A DNA stretch of 64,000 bases from Teichococcus vastitatis (GCF_003604215.1 NZ_QXGS01000007.1:62001-126000); one strand, 5' to 3'; positions 1-8,789 are shown, counted from the first letter of the stretch. Notes: generated from the letters alone by a model not told the origin. Numbers and translations: made by a program.

Positions 1-1698
1 CTGCACGTGTTCGACGCGAAAAAGGTGACCGGCGACACGCTGTTCCTGCGCCACGGCCGCACCGGCGAGAGCTATCTGGCGCTGAACGGCAAGCAGATCG
101 CCGTGACGCCGGAGGATCTCGTGATCGCCGACAGCGCGGCGGTGGAATCGCTCGCCGGCATCATGGGCGGCGAGCAATCCGGCTCGGACGAGAACACCAC
201 GGAAGTGTTCATCGAATGCGCGCTGTTCGACCCGGTGCGCATCGCGCTGTCCGGCCGGCGGCACGAGCTGCGCTCCGACGCGCGCCAGCGCTTCGAGCGC
301 GGCATCGATCCCGCCCTGCTGCCGGACGCGCTGGAAGCGGCGACCGCGATGGTGATCGAACTGTGCGGCGGCGAGGCATCGGAGATCACCGGGGCTGGCG
401 CCGAGCCGGCCTGGCAGCGCCAGGCCAGCCTGCGCTTCGAGCGCATCGCCGGCCTGGGCGGCGCCGACGTGGCGCCCGATGCGGCGGTGGGCATCCTGGA
501 GCGGCTCGGCTTCGGCGTGGTGGCGCGCGACGCGGAGAAGGTGACGGTGTCCGTGCCGTCCTGGCGCAACGACGTCGCCGGGTCGGGCGCGCTGGCCCAG
601 GCGCCCGGCCTGCCGGCCGACCGCGCGCGCGCCGCCGCCGAGGGCTGCGCGGCGGTGGAACCGGAATGCGACCTGCTGGAAGAGGTGCTGCGCATCACCG
701 GGCTGAACCGCATTCCCCCCGCCTCGCTGCCGGTGTCCTCGCCCGTGCCGCCGCCGTCGCTGACGCCGAAGCAGGCGCGCGCCGCGCTGGCCCGCCGGAC
801 GCTGGCGGCGCGCGGCATGCTGGACTGCGTGTCCTTCGGCTTCCTGGACCACAAGGTGGCGGCCTTGTTCGGCGACACGCCGGACGCCCTGCGGCTGGAG
901 AACCCGATCGCCGCCGACCTGGACCAGATGCGGCCGACCGCGGTGGCCAGCCTGGCGCTGGCGGCGGCCCGCAACATCGCCCGCGGCTATCCGGATCTGG
1001 CGCTGAGCGAGTTGGGCGCCGCGTATCGCGGCATCGCGCCGGAAGGCCAGCTGGCGGTCGCCGCCGGGCTGCGCACCGGCGAGACGCCGCGCCACTGGGC
1101 GGTGCCGGCCCGCGCCGTGGACGCCATGGACGCCAAGGGCGACGCGCTGGCGGTGCTGCTGGCGCTGGGCGTGCCGATGGCGGCCCTGTCCGTCACGGCG
1201 GACGCGCCCGAAGCCGTTCCGATGGGCTTCTACCATCCCGGCCGTTCGGGCGTGGTGCGGCAGGGGCCGCGGACGGTGCTGGCGACCTTTGGCGAGCTTC
1301 ACCCGAAGCTGCGCGAGGCCCTCAGCCTGACGGGTCCCGCCGTGGCCTTTGAGGTGTTCCTGGATGCCATTCCCGAGCCGAAGCGCCGCAAGAAATCGGC
1401 GCCCGATCTGCCGGCCTTCCAGCCGCTGCGGCGCGATTTCGCCTTCCTGGTGGATGCCGCCGTTCCGGCGGAAAACCTCGCCCGCGCCGCGCGCGGCGCC
1501 GACCGGGCGCTGATCACCGAGGTGGCGCTGTTCGACCGCTATGCCGGCGACAGGCTGCCGGAAGGCAAGGTGTCGCTGGCGCTGGAGGTGACGCTGCAGC
1601 CGCGCGAGCGCAGCCTGACCGATGCGGAGATCGAGGCGGTGGCGGCGAAGATCGTCGCCGCCGTGGGCAAGGCGACCGGCGCGACGCTGCGCGGGTGA
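1..1698 (+). CDS. pheT: Phenylalanyl-tRNA synthetase beta subunit, 3' part
   Basis: Partial gene: the frame is open from the first base, so the N-terminal part lies outside the window. PheT forms the alpha2-beta2 enzyme that charges tRNA-Phe in the cytoplasm. Visible in order are the B3/B4 domain with IMGGEQSG and SDARQRFERGIDP, the B5 domain (VPSWRND, then LLEEVLRITGLNRIPP), the catalytic-like core, and the C-terminal ferredoxin-fold anticodon-binding domain beginning near DFAFLVDAAVPAENL. An oddity is about 28 Ala/Gly/Pro-rich residues between WRND and the LLEEV helix of B5 (roughly 574-669), where most PheT proteins have a few residues. pheS is expected upstream but is not visible. Confidence 0.95.
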   Translation: MHVFDAKKVTGDTLFLRHGRTGESYLALNGKQIAVTPEDLVIADSAAVESLAGIMGGEQSGSDENTTEVFIECALFDPVRIALSGRRHELRSDARQRFERGIDPALLPDALEAATAMVIELCGGEASEITGAGAEPAWQRQASLRFERIAGLGGADVAPDAAVGILERLGFGVVARDAEKVTVSVPSWRNDVAGSGALAQAPGLPADRARAAAEGCAAVEPECDLLEEVLRITGLNRIPPASLPVSSPVPPPSLTPKQARAALARRTLAARGMLDCVSFGFLDHKVAALFGDTPDALRLENPIAADLDQMRPTAVASLALAAARNIARGYPDLALSELGAAYRGIAPEGQLAVAAGLRTGETPRHWAVPARAVDAMDAKGDALAVLLALGVPMAALSVTADAPEAVPMGFYHPGRSGVVRQGPRTVLATFGELHPKLREALSLTGPAVAFEVFLDAIPEPKRRKKSAPDLPAFQPLRRDFAFLVDAAVPAENLARAARGADRALITEVALFDRYAGDRLPEGKVSLALEVTLQPRERSLTDAEIEAVAAKIVAAVGKATGATLRG

Positions 1699-1780
1699 TG
1701 CCGGGGGCGGAGGGGATCAACGCTCCCTTCGCCCCGCCAGGCCCGGCAGCCTTCCGGCGCGCCGCCGGCCATGCTCCGCC

Positions 1781-3280
1781 CTAGAAGCCTTCGAGCAGCC
1801 GGATCTTGAGGTCGCGGAAGGCGCGCCGGGCGCGGGACGTCCTCTGGTCCTCCAGCATCTCCTCCAGCGCCTGTCCCAGCTCGCGCAGCCGCGCGTCGCC
1901 GAGCCGCTGGGCTTCCCGGAACATGGAGCGCTCCTCCGACCCCGCATGGTGATCCATGGCGGCGTACAGCGCGCGCAGGTGTTCCTCGAATTCGGGGCTG
2001 GCCGTGTTCAGCTTCAACGTCTCGGCCAGCAGGTCGGAGAGCTGCCGGTGCTCGGAATGCGCGATCGGCACGTCCTCGCTCACCGGATGCACGGCCGGGT
2101 AGAAGATATGGTCCTCGACGTGCTCGTGGATCTCGAGCTCGGAGGCCAGGGTCCGCAGCAGGTCGCGCCGCTGCGGGTCCTCCCCGGGAGTGGCCAGGAT
2201 GGTCTCGAACAACCGCCGGATCAGCTGGTGGTGCTCGAACAGGACCTCGTCGGCCTTGCGGGCCTGGGGCGCCTGATCCCGCGGCGCCTGCCGCAGCCGG
2301 GCGTCCGGCGCGCTCATGGGGGCATGGGCCGGCCGGGCGGTGGTGACCACCTCGTCGCCCGGCTCCTGCTGCCGCCGGATCTCGACCATGCCGTGTTGCA
2401 GCCGAACGGCGTAGCGCGGCTGCGGGCAGGTCGAGGGGCCGCTGACCGGCCATCCCGTTTCCAGGTCGTAGCGCGACCCGTGCCAGGGGCAGACCAGCGT
2501 GCCCCCCAGCACCCAGCCCTGGTCCAGCGGGCCGCCCATGTGGGAGCAGCGTGCCCCCATCGCATGAACGCGCGCGCCCTGCCGGACCAGCACGATGCCG
2601 ATGGTCTTGCGCTCGATCCCGTCCCACACCTCGACCCGCCGGGGCCGGTTCTCCTCCAGCTCGGCCAGCGGCAGCACCGGCTGGAAGTCGCGCGGCTCCG
2701 GGCTGCGGTCCGCCTGGTCCACGCCGATGCGGCGGCGATACACCATGTGACCGCCGAGATAGCCACCCACCACCATGCAGGCCCAGCCGGCAGCGCTCGC
2801 CATCCGGCCTTCGCGCAGCTGCCCGCGCCCGCGCAGGGCGATGGAGGCGACGTGCAGGGCCAGTGCCGTGCCGTTCACCAGCGCATGCACCGTGCCCACT
2901 CGGCGGTCGCGGCCGTTGGTGTGCTGCCAATCGGCCATTCCGGCCGCGGCGGCGGCCACCGCACCGGCGGCGCCGGCCCGCAGGGCAGTGTCGGCGGTGC
3001 GTTCCGTGGCTCGGGTCCGGAAGCCGAGCGCCGCCAGCAGGTCCAGCCCGAAGGCCAGCGTCCAGCTGCCGAGCGGAAGCGTCACCAGCATCGGGTGGAT
3101 GGGATGGCCGAACCAGGTTCCGTGCAGGGCATTGCCCAGCCTCTGCGCGGGTGAACCCGCGATCTGGGCGGGCCGTGCCATCGCGGTTTCCACCGCATAG
3201 CCCGGCGTATCGAGGGAGGTGGCGGCCTCAATGCGGCCGAGGCCGGCATTGGCCGCCTTGGCGAAGCGGGGTGGTTTCAT
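1781..3280 (-). CDS. DUF2231-Rieske-hemerythrin fusion protein
   Basis: 499 residues starting MKPPRFAK, chosen because AAGG lies just upstream and the longer frame adds only unstructured sequence. Three domains are visible. Residues about 50-185 form a DUF2231-like membrane domain (HGTWFGHPIHPMLVTLPLG, several hydrophobic helices). Residues about 215-305 are a Rieske [2Fe-2S] domain with C245, H247, C264 and H267 in CSHMGG and CPWHGS. Residues about 345-490 are a hemerythrin/HHE domain with EHHQLI, EIHEHVEDH, AHSEHRQL and DHHAGSEE, so all expected diiron ligand positions are present. DUF2231-Rieske proteins are known; the C-terminal hemerythrin makes this a combined electron-transfer and diiron oxygen-, NO- or iron-sensing candidate at the membrane. 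Function is inferred. It converges on pheT. Confidence 0.85.
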   Translation of the reverse strand: MKPPRFAKAANAGLGRIEAATSLDTPGYAVETAMARPAQIAGSPAQRLGNALHGTWFGHPIHPMLVTLPLGSWTLAFGLDLLAALGFRTRATERTADTALRAGAAGAVAAAAAGMADWQHTNGRDRRVGTVHALVNGTALALHVASIALRGRGQLREGRMASAAGWACMVVGGYLGGHMVYRRRIGVDQADRSPEPRDFQPVLPLAELEENRPRRVEVWDGIERKTIGIVLVRQGARVHAMGARCSHMGGPLDQGWVLGGTLVCPWHGSRYDLETGWPVSGPSTCPQPRYAVRLQHGMVEIRRQQEPGDEVVTTARPAHAPMSAPDARLRQAPRDQAPQARKADEVLFEHHQLIRRLFETILATPGEDPQRRDLLRTLASELEIHEHVEDHIFYPAVHPVSEDVPIAHSEHRQLSDLLAETLKLNTASPEFEEHLRALYAAMDHHAGSEERSMFREAQRLGDARLRELGQALEEMLEDQRTSRARRAFRDLKIRLLEGF

Positions 3281-3429
3281 GGAATGCCCTTCTGCGGGAA
3301 AGCCGTTCGGGGCCTTCCAGCCACCGCTCCTGCTCAACACGCGAAGCGCCCGGAGGTTCGTCGCCGGTCCGAAAAGCTTGCCCGGGGCCATTCGGGGAAG
3401 GAGAAATCCCGTCCCCCCCGGGCAGCGCT

Positions 3430-4269
3430 TCAGAACTGCGGCATCGGCGGCAACGGGTCCATCTTCGCCTTGAACCACGTTTCGTGGATGCGGTTCAGCT
3501 CGCCGCTTTCCACCAGCTTGGCGATGAAGCCATTGCTCCAGTCGCGCAGCGCCGCGTCCTGCTTGCGGAAGGCCATGCCGTTGGCCTGGGCGCGCAGGGT
3601 GAATTTCGGCTCGATCTGCAGGCTGGCGTAGTTCTGGGTGAGCTGCGCCAGCACGGTGCTGCTGGCGCCGATCGCCTGCACCTGGCCGGAGATGATGGAC
3701 TGGGTGGTGGTGGCATCGTCGTCGAAGCGCATGATGCGCGTCTCCTTCGGCGCCACCGCGACCAGCGCGGAATCCTGCGTACTGGCGCGCGCCACGCCGA
3801 CGCGCACGCCCTTCAGATCGTCCGGGCCTTTGATGGCGGTGGATTTCGGCGCCAGGATATAGGTGGTGAAGGCGCTGTAGGGGTTGGAGAACAGCACCTG
3901 CTTGGAGCGCTCCTCCGTGATGCCGAAGGTCGCCACCAGCATGTCCACCTTGTTGGTCAGCAGGAAGGGAATGCGGTTCGGCCCCGTCACCGGCACCAGC
4001 TGCAGCTCGACGCCCAGCTCCTTGGCCAGCAGCCGGGCGACGTCCACGTCGTAGCCGGCCGGGTTCTGGTTGCTGTCGGTGCCGCCGAAGGGCGGGTAGT
4101 CGGTCAGCACGCCCACCATGATGCGGCCGCGGCTCTTGATCTCCTCCGGCGTCGCGGCGGCGGAGCGGGTCAGGCCCGGCAGCGGCACGGCGCCCAGCGT
4201 GGCGCCCAGAGTGGTGCCCAGTGCCAGCGCCGCGATTCCCCGGCGGGTAAGGGTGAAGCGATGGGTCAT
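3430..4269 (-). CDS. Amino-acid ABC transporter substrate-binding protein
   Basis: 279 residues. A signal peptide with TRRGIAALALG and a hydrophobic stretch is cleaved around residue 38, so it acts in the periplasm. The mature part is a family 3 (polar amino acid/opine) solute-binding protein: GRIMVGVLTDYPPFG, then PAGYDVDVARLLAKELGVE, KVDMLVATFGITEERSKQVLFSNPY and a C-terminal helix with NRIHETWFKAKMDPLPPMPQF. The two permease genes for the same importer follow upstream in transcription order (4292-5626). Ligand specificity cannot be read from the sequence. Confidence 0.92.
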   Translation of the reverse strand: MTHRFTLTRRGIAALALGTTLGATLGAVPLPGLTRSAAATPEEIKSRGRIMVGVLTDYPPFGGTDSNQNPAGYDVDVARLLAKELGVELQLVPVTGPNRIPFLLTNKVDMLVATFGITEERSKQVLFSNPYSAFTTYILAPKSTAIKGPDDLKGVRVGVARASTQDSALVAVAPKETRIMRFDDDATTTQSIISGQVQAIGASSTVLAQLTQNYASLQIEPKFTLRAQANGMAFRKQDAALRDWSNGFIAKLVESGELNRIHETWFKAKMDPLPPMPQF

Positions 4270-4291
4270 TCCTGTTTCCTCCTGTGGCCGT

Positions 4292-4942
4292 TCAGCGGCG
4301 GGCCAGGGCCAGCCGCTGTTCCATGCGCTTGCTGTAGGCCGAGAGCGGCCAGCAGATGACGAAGTAGGCGAGCCCCACCAGGCCGAAGATGGTGAAGGGC
4401 TGGAACACCGCGTTGTTGATCACCTGCGCCGCGCGGGTGATCTCGACGAAGCCGATGATGGAAGCGAGCGAGGTCGCCTTGATCAGCTGCACCAGGAAGC
4501 CCACGGTGGGCGGGATCGCGACGCGCAGCGCCTGCGGCAGCACGATCAGCCGCATCTGCCGCCAGTAGCGCAGGCCGAGCGCGGCGGACGCTTCCCACTG
4601 CCCCTTCGGTACCGTCTCGATGGCGCCGCGCCAGATCTCGCCGAGAAAGGCGCTGGCATGCAGCGACAGGCCGAGCGCGGCGGCGCCCCAGGGATCGACG
4701 TTGAAGCCGAAGATGCCGGGAATGAAGAAGGCCAGAAACAGCTGCATCAGCAGCGGCGTGCCCTGGAACAGCTTGATGTAGCCGAAGGCGATCCAGCGCA
4801 GCGCCTTGATCGTGCCGCTGCGCATCAGCGCCACCAGCAGGCCGCCGAGGCTGCCGCCGACAAAGGCGGCGAGCGACAGCAGCAGCGTCCAGCGCAACGC
4901 CAGGAGGATGAACAGGATGTCGCCGGAGCCGAGGGTGCGCAT
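4292..4942 (-). CDS. Amino-acid ABC transporter permease (HisM/GlnP type)
   Basis: 216-residue inner-membrane permease. Hydrophobic helices start at ILFILLALRWTLLLSLAAF; the family loop FQGTPLLMQLFLAFF and the cytoplasmic EAA segment EASAALGLRYWRQMRLIVLPQALR are clear. It would pair with the second permease at 4955-5626 and take substrate from the binding protein at 3430-4269. The gene starts 12 bp after the end of the second permease and ends 22 bp before the binding-protein gene, so the three form one operon. Confidence 0.92.
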   Translation of the reverse strand: MRTLGSGDILFILLALRWTLLLSLAAFVGGSLGGLLVALMRSGTIKALRWIAFGYIKLFQGTPLLMQLFLAFFIPGIFGFNVDPWGAAALGLSLHASAFLGEIWRGAIETVPKGQWEASAALGLRYWRQMRLIVLPQALRVAIPPTVGFLVQLIKATSLASIIGFVEITRAAQVINNAVFQPFTIFGLVGLAYFVICWPLSAYSKRMEQRLALARR

Positions 4943-4954
4943 GGCCGGCGTTCC

Positions 4955-5626
4955 TCAGCGCGGTGCCGGCTGGCGCAGGAAGCTGCGCTCGATCCAGGCG
5001 AAGATGCCCCAGAACATCACCGACAGGACAAGATACAAAGCCGTGACGACGAAGTAGACCTCGAAGGAGCGGAAGGTCCGTGCCTGGATGTCGTTGGCCG
5101 CGCCGGTCAGCTCGCTTGCCGCGATCGCCGAGCAGACGGAGGAATTCAGCATCAGCAGGATGAACTGGCTGGTCAGCGACGGATAGATCGCCTGCAACGC
5201 CGGCTTCAGCACGATCAGGCGGAAGATCTGTAGGTTCTTCAGTCCGAGCGCCCGGCCGGCCTCGATCTGGCCATGATGGATGCTCTCGATGCCGGCCCGG
5301 ATGATCTCGATGCCGTAGGCGCCGACATTCACCACCAGCGCCAGCAGCGAGGCCTGGTCGGCCTCCAGCCGCAGGCCGATCGCCGGCAGGCCGAAGAAGA
5401 TCACGAAAAGCTGGATCAGGAAGGGCGTGTTGCGGATCAGCTCGATATAGGCGTCGATCAGCCAGCGCAGCGGGCGCGGCCCGCCGGTCTTGCCCAGCGC
5501 GCCCAGGATCGCCACCACCAACCCGATCGCCATGGCGGCGCCGGACAGCCAGACGGTGCGGATCAGCCCCGCCAGCAATTCATCCCAGGCCTCGAACACG
5601 GCGCTGAACTCAAAGACGTAGTTCAT
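4955..5626 (-). CDS. Amino-acid ABC transporter permease, first gene of operon
   Basis: 223 residues starting MNYVFEFSAVFEAWDELLAG; a much longer open frame continues upstream but is antisense to the cyclase gene. The hydrophobic helices, the loop IRNTPFLIQLFVIFFGLPA and the EAA segment EAGRALGLKNLQIFRLIVLKPALQ identify a HisM/GlnP-family permease. It is the promoter-proximal gene of the operon. No ATP-binding subunit gene is present in or next to the operon, so the importer must borrow an ATPase encoded elsewhere. The ribosome binding site is weak (GGGCGG). Confidence 0.9.
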   Translation of the reverse strand: MNYVFEFSAVFEAWDELLAGLIRTVWLSGAAMAIGLVVAILGALGKTGGPRPLRWLIDAYIELIRNTPFLIQLFVIFFGLPAIGLRLEADQASLLALVVNVGAYGIEIIRAGIESIHHGQIEAGRALGLKNLQIFRLIVLKPALQAIYPSLTSQFILLMLNSSVCSAIAASELTGAANDIQARTFRSFEVYFVVTALYLVLSVMFWGIFAWIERSFLRQPAPR

Positions 5627-5983
5627 GCCGCCCGGCGCGACCGGCAGAAACGGGCCGGAGCGGGAGCCCGGCGGTGCGGCGCATTCATGCGGTGATCCCC
5701 CTGAACCTTTTCTCGCGGACTTCGCAGCCCTTCCTGGTTTCCGCCACGGGGCGGAAGCTTTGCCGCGGAGGCTCGCGCGGATCGAAGGGACTGGCAAGGG
5801 CGCGGCGTGCGACTGTTCACGGCCGGCGATGGCCAAGGCACAGATCCCTGCCGCCCCCGCATCGTCCCCCGGCTTGTTTCCACCTAGGCACAACTTCCGG
5901 TTTTGCCCATGCTTCCGGCGGATCGGCCGGACGCCGGGATATCGATCCCGGCGCTGTCGCCCGCGATCCGGGAGGAAACAAGC
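5627..5983. other. Divergent intergenic region, ABC importer / cyclase
   Basis: This 357 bp gap separates the minus-strand importer operon from the plus-strand cyclase gene and must hold both promoters. I see no ORF with protein-like character. Its most distinct element is the perfect inverted repeat at 5932-5953, listed separately. No clear sigma-70 pair can be assigned on either strand. Confidence 0.6.
5932..5953. promoter_or_regulatory. Perfect 9-bp inverted repeat upstream of cyclase gene
   Basis: CGCCGGGAT-ATCG-ATCCCGGCG, a 22-bp hairpin or palindrome whose right edge is 17 bp before the GGAGGA ribosome binding site of the gene at 5984. It could be an operator for a dimeric regulator or an RNA hairpin in the leader. 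There is no T-run after it, so a terminator is unlikely. Confidence 0.45.
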
Positions 5984-6979
5984 ATGTCGAGACTGACCCG
6001 CCGCCAGGCGGTCTTCGGTGGCTTCTGCATGGGCTGCGCCGGCGCGCACGGGCTCATGGCCTCGTCCGCCAGCGCCCAGGGGAGTTCTGCCGGCTGGAGC
6101 CCGCCCGCCGCCGATCAGCGCTGCCCTTCGCGCTGGGGCGCCGCCGACCGGCGCGGCTCGATGAACATGATGACGCCGGAACGCGCCAAACGCGCGGCGC
6201 AGCTGATCCGCACGGGCGAGATCGTCGAGTGCGGGCAGACGCTGAACCAGACCATGCCCTTCTTCGGCACGCGCCGGTTCGACGTCCACCTCAAGCGGAC
6301 CTTCATGAACCCGGAACCCAACCGGCGCGGCTCCAACGAGGAGCTGGTGGTCGCCGAGATCGGCCAGGTCGGTACCCAGCTCGATGCCTTTCCCCATCAG
6401 ACGATCGGCGATGAAGGCTACAACTGCGTCAACATCCCGCGCATCGCCGGGCGCGGCGGCTTCGCCGAGATGGGTGTCGACACCGTGGGCACCATCTTCA
6501 CGCGGGGCGTCCTGATCGATGTGGCCGCCCTGAAGGGGGTAGCCACTCTGCCGGATACCTACGAGATCACGCCCGACGACCTCGAAGCGGCGCTGCGGCG
6601 GCAGAACACCCGCATCGAGGAAGGCGACGCGGTGATCATCCACACCGGGTGGGGCCTGCTCTGGGGCCGCGACAATGCGCGCTACGTGCGATCCTGCCCC
6701 GGCCTCGGCGTGGCGGCGGCGGAATGGGTCCTGCGGCAGAACCCGATGCTGATGGGATCGGACAACTGGCCGGTGGAGTGCTCGCCCTCCAAGACGATGC
6801 CGGATGCCAGCCTGCCGGTGCACCAGCTGGCGCTGGCCGTGCATGGCGTGCACCTGCTGGAGAACATGAAGCTCGACGTGCTGGCGCAGCGCGGACAGCA
6901 TGAATTCGCCTTCGCCGTGCAGCCGTTGAAGGTGCAGGGCGGCAGCGGATCGACGGTCGCGCCCTCGGCGCTTTTCTGA
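5984..6979 (+). CDS. Tat-exported cyclase family protein (PF04199-like)
   Basis: 331 residues, starting MSRLTRRQAVFGG after GGAGGAAACAAGC. The twin arginine and hydrophobic stretch ending ASSASAQG indicate Tat export to the periplasm. The body resembles the kynurenine formamidase/isatin hydrolase 'cyclase' family (metal-dependent amide or lactone hydrolases): RWGAADRRGSMNMMTPE, the metal-site region GQVGTQLDAFPHQ, IHTGWGLLWG and the C-terminal PVHQLALAVHGVHLLENMKL. In the usual HxGTHxDxxxH motif the first two His are Gln here (QVGTQLDAFPH), which I recall as a feature of a subgroup of large cyclases. Substrate unknown. It is divergent from the ABC importer operon. Confidence 0.8.
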   Translation: MSRLTRRQAVFGGFCMGCAGAHGLMASSASAQGSSAGWSPPAADQRCPSRWGAADRRGSMNMMTPERAKRAAQLIRTGEIVECGQTLNQTMPFFGTRRFDVHLKRTFMNPEPNRRGSNEELVVAEIGQVGTQLDAFPHQTIGDEGYNCVNIPRIAGRGGFAEMGVDTVGTIFTRGVLIDVAALKGVATLPDTYEITPDDLEAALRRQNTRIEEGDAVIIHTGWGLLWGRDNARYVRSCPGLGVAAAEWVLRQNPMLMGSDNWPVECSPSKTMPDASLPVHQLALAVHGVHLLENMKLDVLAQRGQHEFAFAVQPLKVQGGSGSTVAPSALF

Positions 6980-6995
6980 GCCCGGCCGGCCGCCC

Positions 6996-8789
6996 TCAAC
7001 GGCGGCCGAACAGCCGCTCGAACTCGGCCTTGCCGAAGCGCAGCCAGGTGGGACGGCCATGCGAGCAGGTGGAGGCGCGCGGCGTCGCCTCCATCTGCCG
7101 CAGCAGGGCGGCCATTTCCTCCGGCTTCAGGCGGCGCCCGGCGCGGATCGAGCCGTGGCAGGCCAGCCGCGCCACCGCGGCGTCGAGCCGGCGCTCCAGC
7201 GCAGTGGTTTCCTCCCATTCCGCCAGTTCGGCGGCGAGGTCGCGCAGCAGCGGCGCCGGGTCGGGATTGCCGAGCAGCGCCGGCAGGGCGCGCACCAGCA
7301 CCGCGCCGGGGCCGAAGCCTTCCAGTTCCAGCCCCAGCCGCGCCAGGGTGGGCGCGGCTTCCCGCAGCCGCTCCGCCTCCTGCGCCGGCAGGTCCACCAC
7401 GGCGGGCAGCAGCAGGGGCTGGCTGCGCACCTCGCCCTCCAGCAGCTGGGCCCGAAGCGCCTCATGCGTCAGCCGCTCATGCGCGGCGTGCTGGTCCACC
7501 AGAACCAGGGCACCGTCCGGCGCCTCGGCCAGGATGTAGGTGTCCATCAACTGCGCCACCGGGCGGCCGAGCGGTCCGTCATCCGACCGGGCCGGCGGCG
7601 GCGGCGCGGCCTCCGGGCGTGGCGTGGAAGGCGGCAGGCGCAGCCCGGGCTGCCAGGCCGCGGGGCGCTGCGCCTGGAAACCGGGCGAGGGCAGAGGGCC
7701 GTCCAGCGCCGGCTGGGTTTCGGCGAAGCCGGCCAGCTCGCCCGCATCGACCTCGGTGGCGGACCAGTCGGCCGGGGCCGGGGGCGGTGCGCCCGGCTGC
7801 TCCCCGGCGCCCACCGCCAGGGCCCGCCGCAACGCCGAGATCAGCGCGCCGCGCACCGCCCCGGCGTCGCGGAAGCGCAGCTCCGTCTTCATCGGATGCA
7901 CGTTGACGTCCACCAGCTCGGGCGGCAGGTCCAGAAACAGCGCCGCCACCGGATGCCGGCCATAGGCGATCAGGTCCCGGTAGGCGACGCGCAGCGCGGC
8001 GCGCAGCAGCGGGTCGCGCACCGGGCGGCGGTTCACCACCAAGTGCTGCTCCGCCGCCGTGGCGCGCGTCAGCGTCGGCAGCGCCGCCATGCCGGCGAGG
8101 TCGAGGTCGCTCCACGCCCCGGTCACCGCGACGCAGGCGCCGGCGAAATCCGGCCCCAGCAGGGCGTGCAGCCGGGTGGCGCGATCGGCGGCGGCGAGGT
8201 TCAGCACGATCCGCCCTTCCACCTCCATGCGGAAGGCGACCTCGGGCCAGGCCAGTGCCAGGCGGCGCACGGCCTCCACCGCGTGGCCGGCCTCGGTCCC
8301 GGGCGATTTCAGGAATTTGCGGCGGGCGGGGGTGGCGAAGAACAGGTCCCGCACCTCGACCCGGGTGCCGGGGGCGCCGGAAGCCGGCCGGACCTCGCCC
8401 TTCAGCCCGCCTTCCACCGCCAGGCTGTGCGCCTCCGCGCCGGGCAGGCGGCTGGTGAGCACCAGCCGGGCCACGGCGCCGATCGAGGGCAGCGCCTCGC
8501 CCCGAAAGCCCAGCGTGGCGATGCGGAACAGCGCCGCTTCCTCGGGCAGCTTGGAGGTGGCGTGGCGCTCCACGGCCAGCGCCAGATCGGCCGCCGACAT
8601 GCCGGCGCCGTCATCCTCCACCAGGATGCGGGACACGCCGCCGCCTTCCAGGCTGATCCGGAGATGACGGGCGCCGGCATCCAGCGCGTTCTCCACCAGC
8701 TCCTTCACCGCGGCGGCCGGACGCTCCACCACCTCGCCGGCGGCGATGCGGTCGGCCGTGGTGGCGGAAAGCAGGCGGATGCGGTTCAT
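6996..8789 (-). CDS. mutL: DNA mismatch repair protein MutL
   Basis: 597 residues. The N-terminal GHKL ATPase domain (about 1-330) shows AAVKELVENALDAG, VEDDGAGM, ATSKL and FRGEALPSIGAV. A Pro/Ala-rich linker follows, then the C-terminal dimerisation/endonuclease domain. Residues near 431-442 read DQHAAHERLTHE, matching the DQHAx2Ex4E metal motif of nicking MutL proteins; ACHGSIRAG (about 541) and CSHGRPT (about 572) are the other endonuclease-site motifs. So this is an endonuclease-type MutL that couples MutS mismatch recognition to nicking. It is the last gene of the ileS-to-mutL block. Confidence 0.97.
   Translation of the reverse strand: MNRIRLLSATTADRIAAGEVVERPAAAVKELVENALDAGARHLRISLEGGGVSRILVEDDGAGMSAADLALAVERHATSKLPEEAALFRIATLGFRGEALPSIGAVARLVLTSRLPGAEAHSLAVEGGLKGEVRPASGAPGTRVEVRDLFFATPARRKFLKSPGTEAGHAVEAVRRLALAWPEVAFRMEVEGRIVLNLAAADRATRLHALLGPDFAGACVAVTGAWSDLDLAGMAALPTLTRATAAEQHLVVNRRPVRDPLLRAALRVAYRDLIAYGRHPVAALFLDLPPELVDVNVHPMKTELRFRDAGAVRGALISALRRALAVGAGEQPGAPPPAPADWSATEVDAGELAGFAETQPALDGPLPSPGFQAQRPAAWQPGLRLPPSTPRPEAAPPPPARSDDGPLGRPVAQLMDTYILAEAPDGALVLVDQHAAHERLTHEALRAQLLEGEVRSQPLLLPAVVDLPAQEAERLREAAPTLARLGLELEGFGPGAVLVRALPALLGNPDPAPLLRDLAAELAEWEETTALERRLDAAVARLACHGSIRAGRRLKPEEMAALLRQMEATPRASTCSHGRPTWLRFGKAEFERLFGRR

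Noticed and set aside
72-977. Long open frames antisense to real genes (for example 72-977, 1539-2930 and 4955-7060 beyond the permease).
   Set aside because: They have Arg/Ala/Pro-rich, low-complexity translations without family features and arise from the high GC content and third-position bias of the opposite strand.
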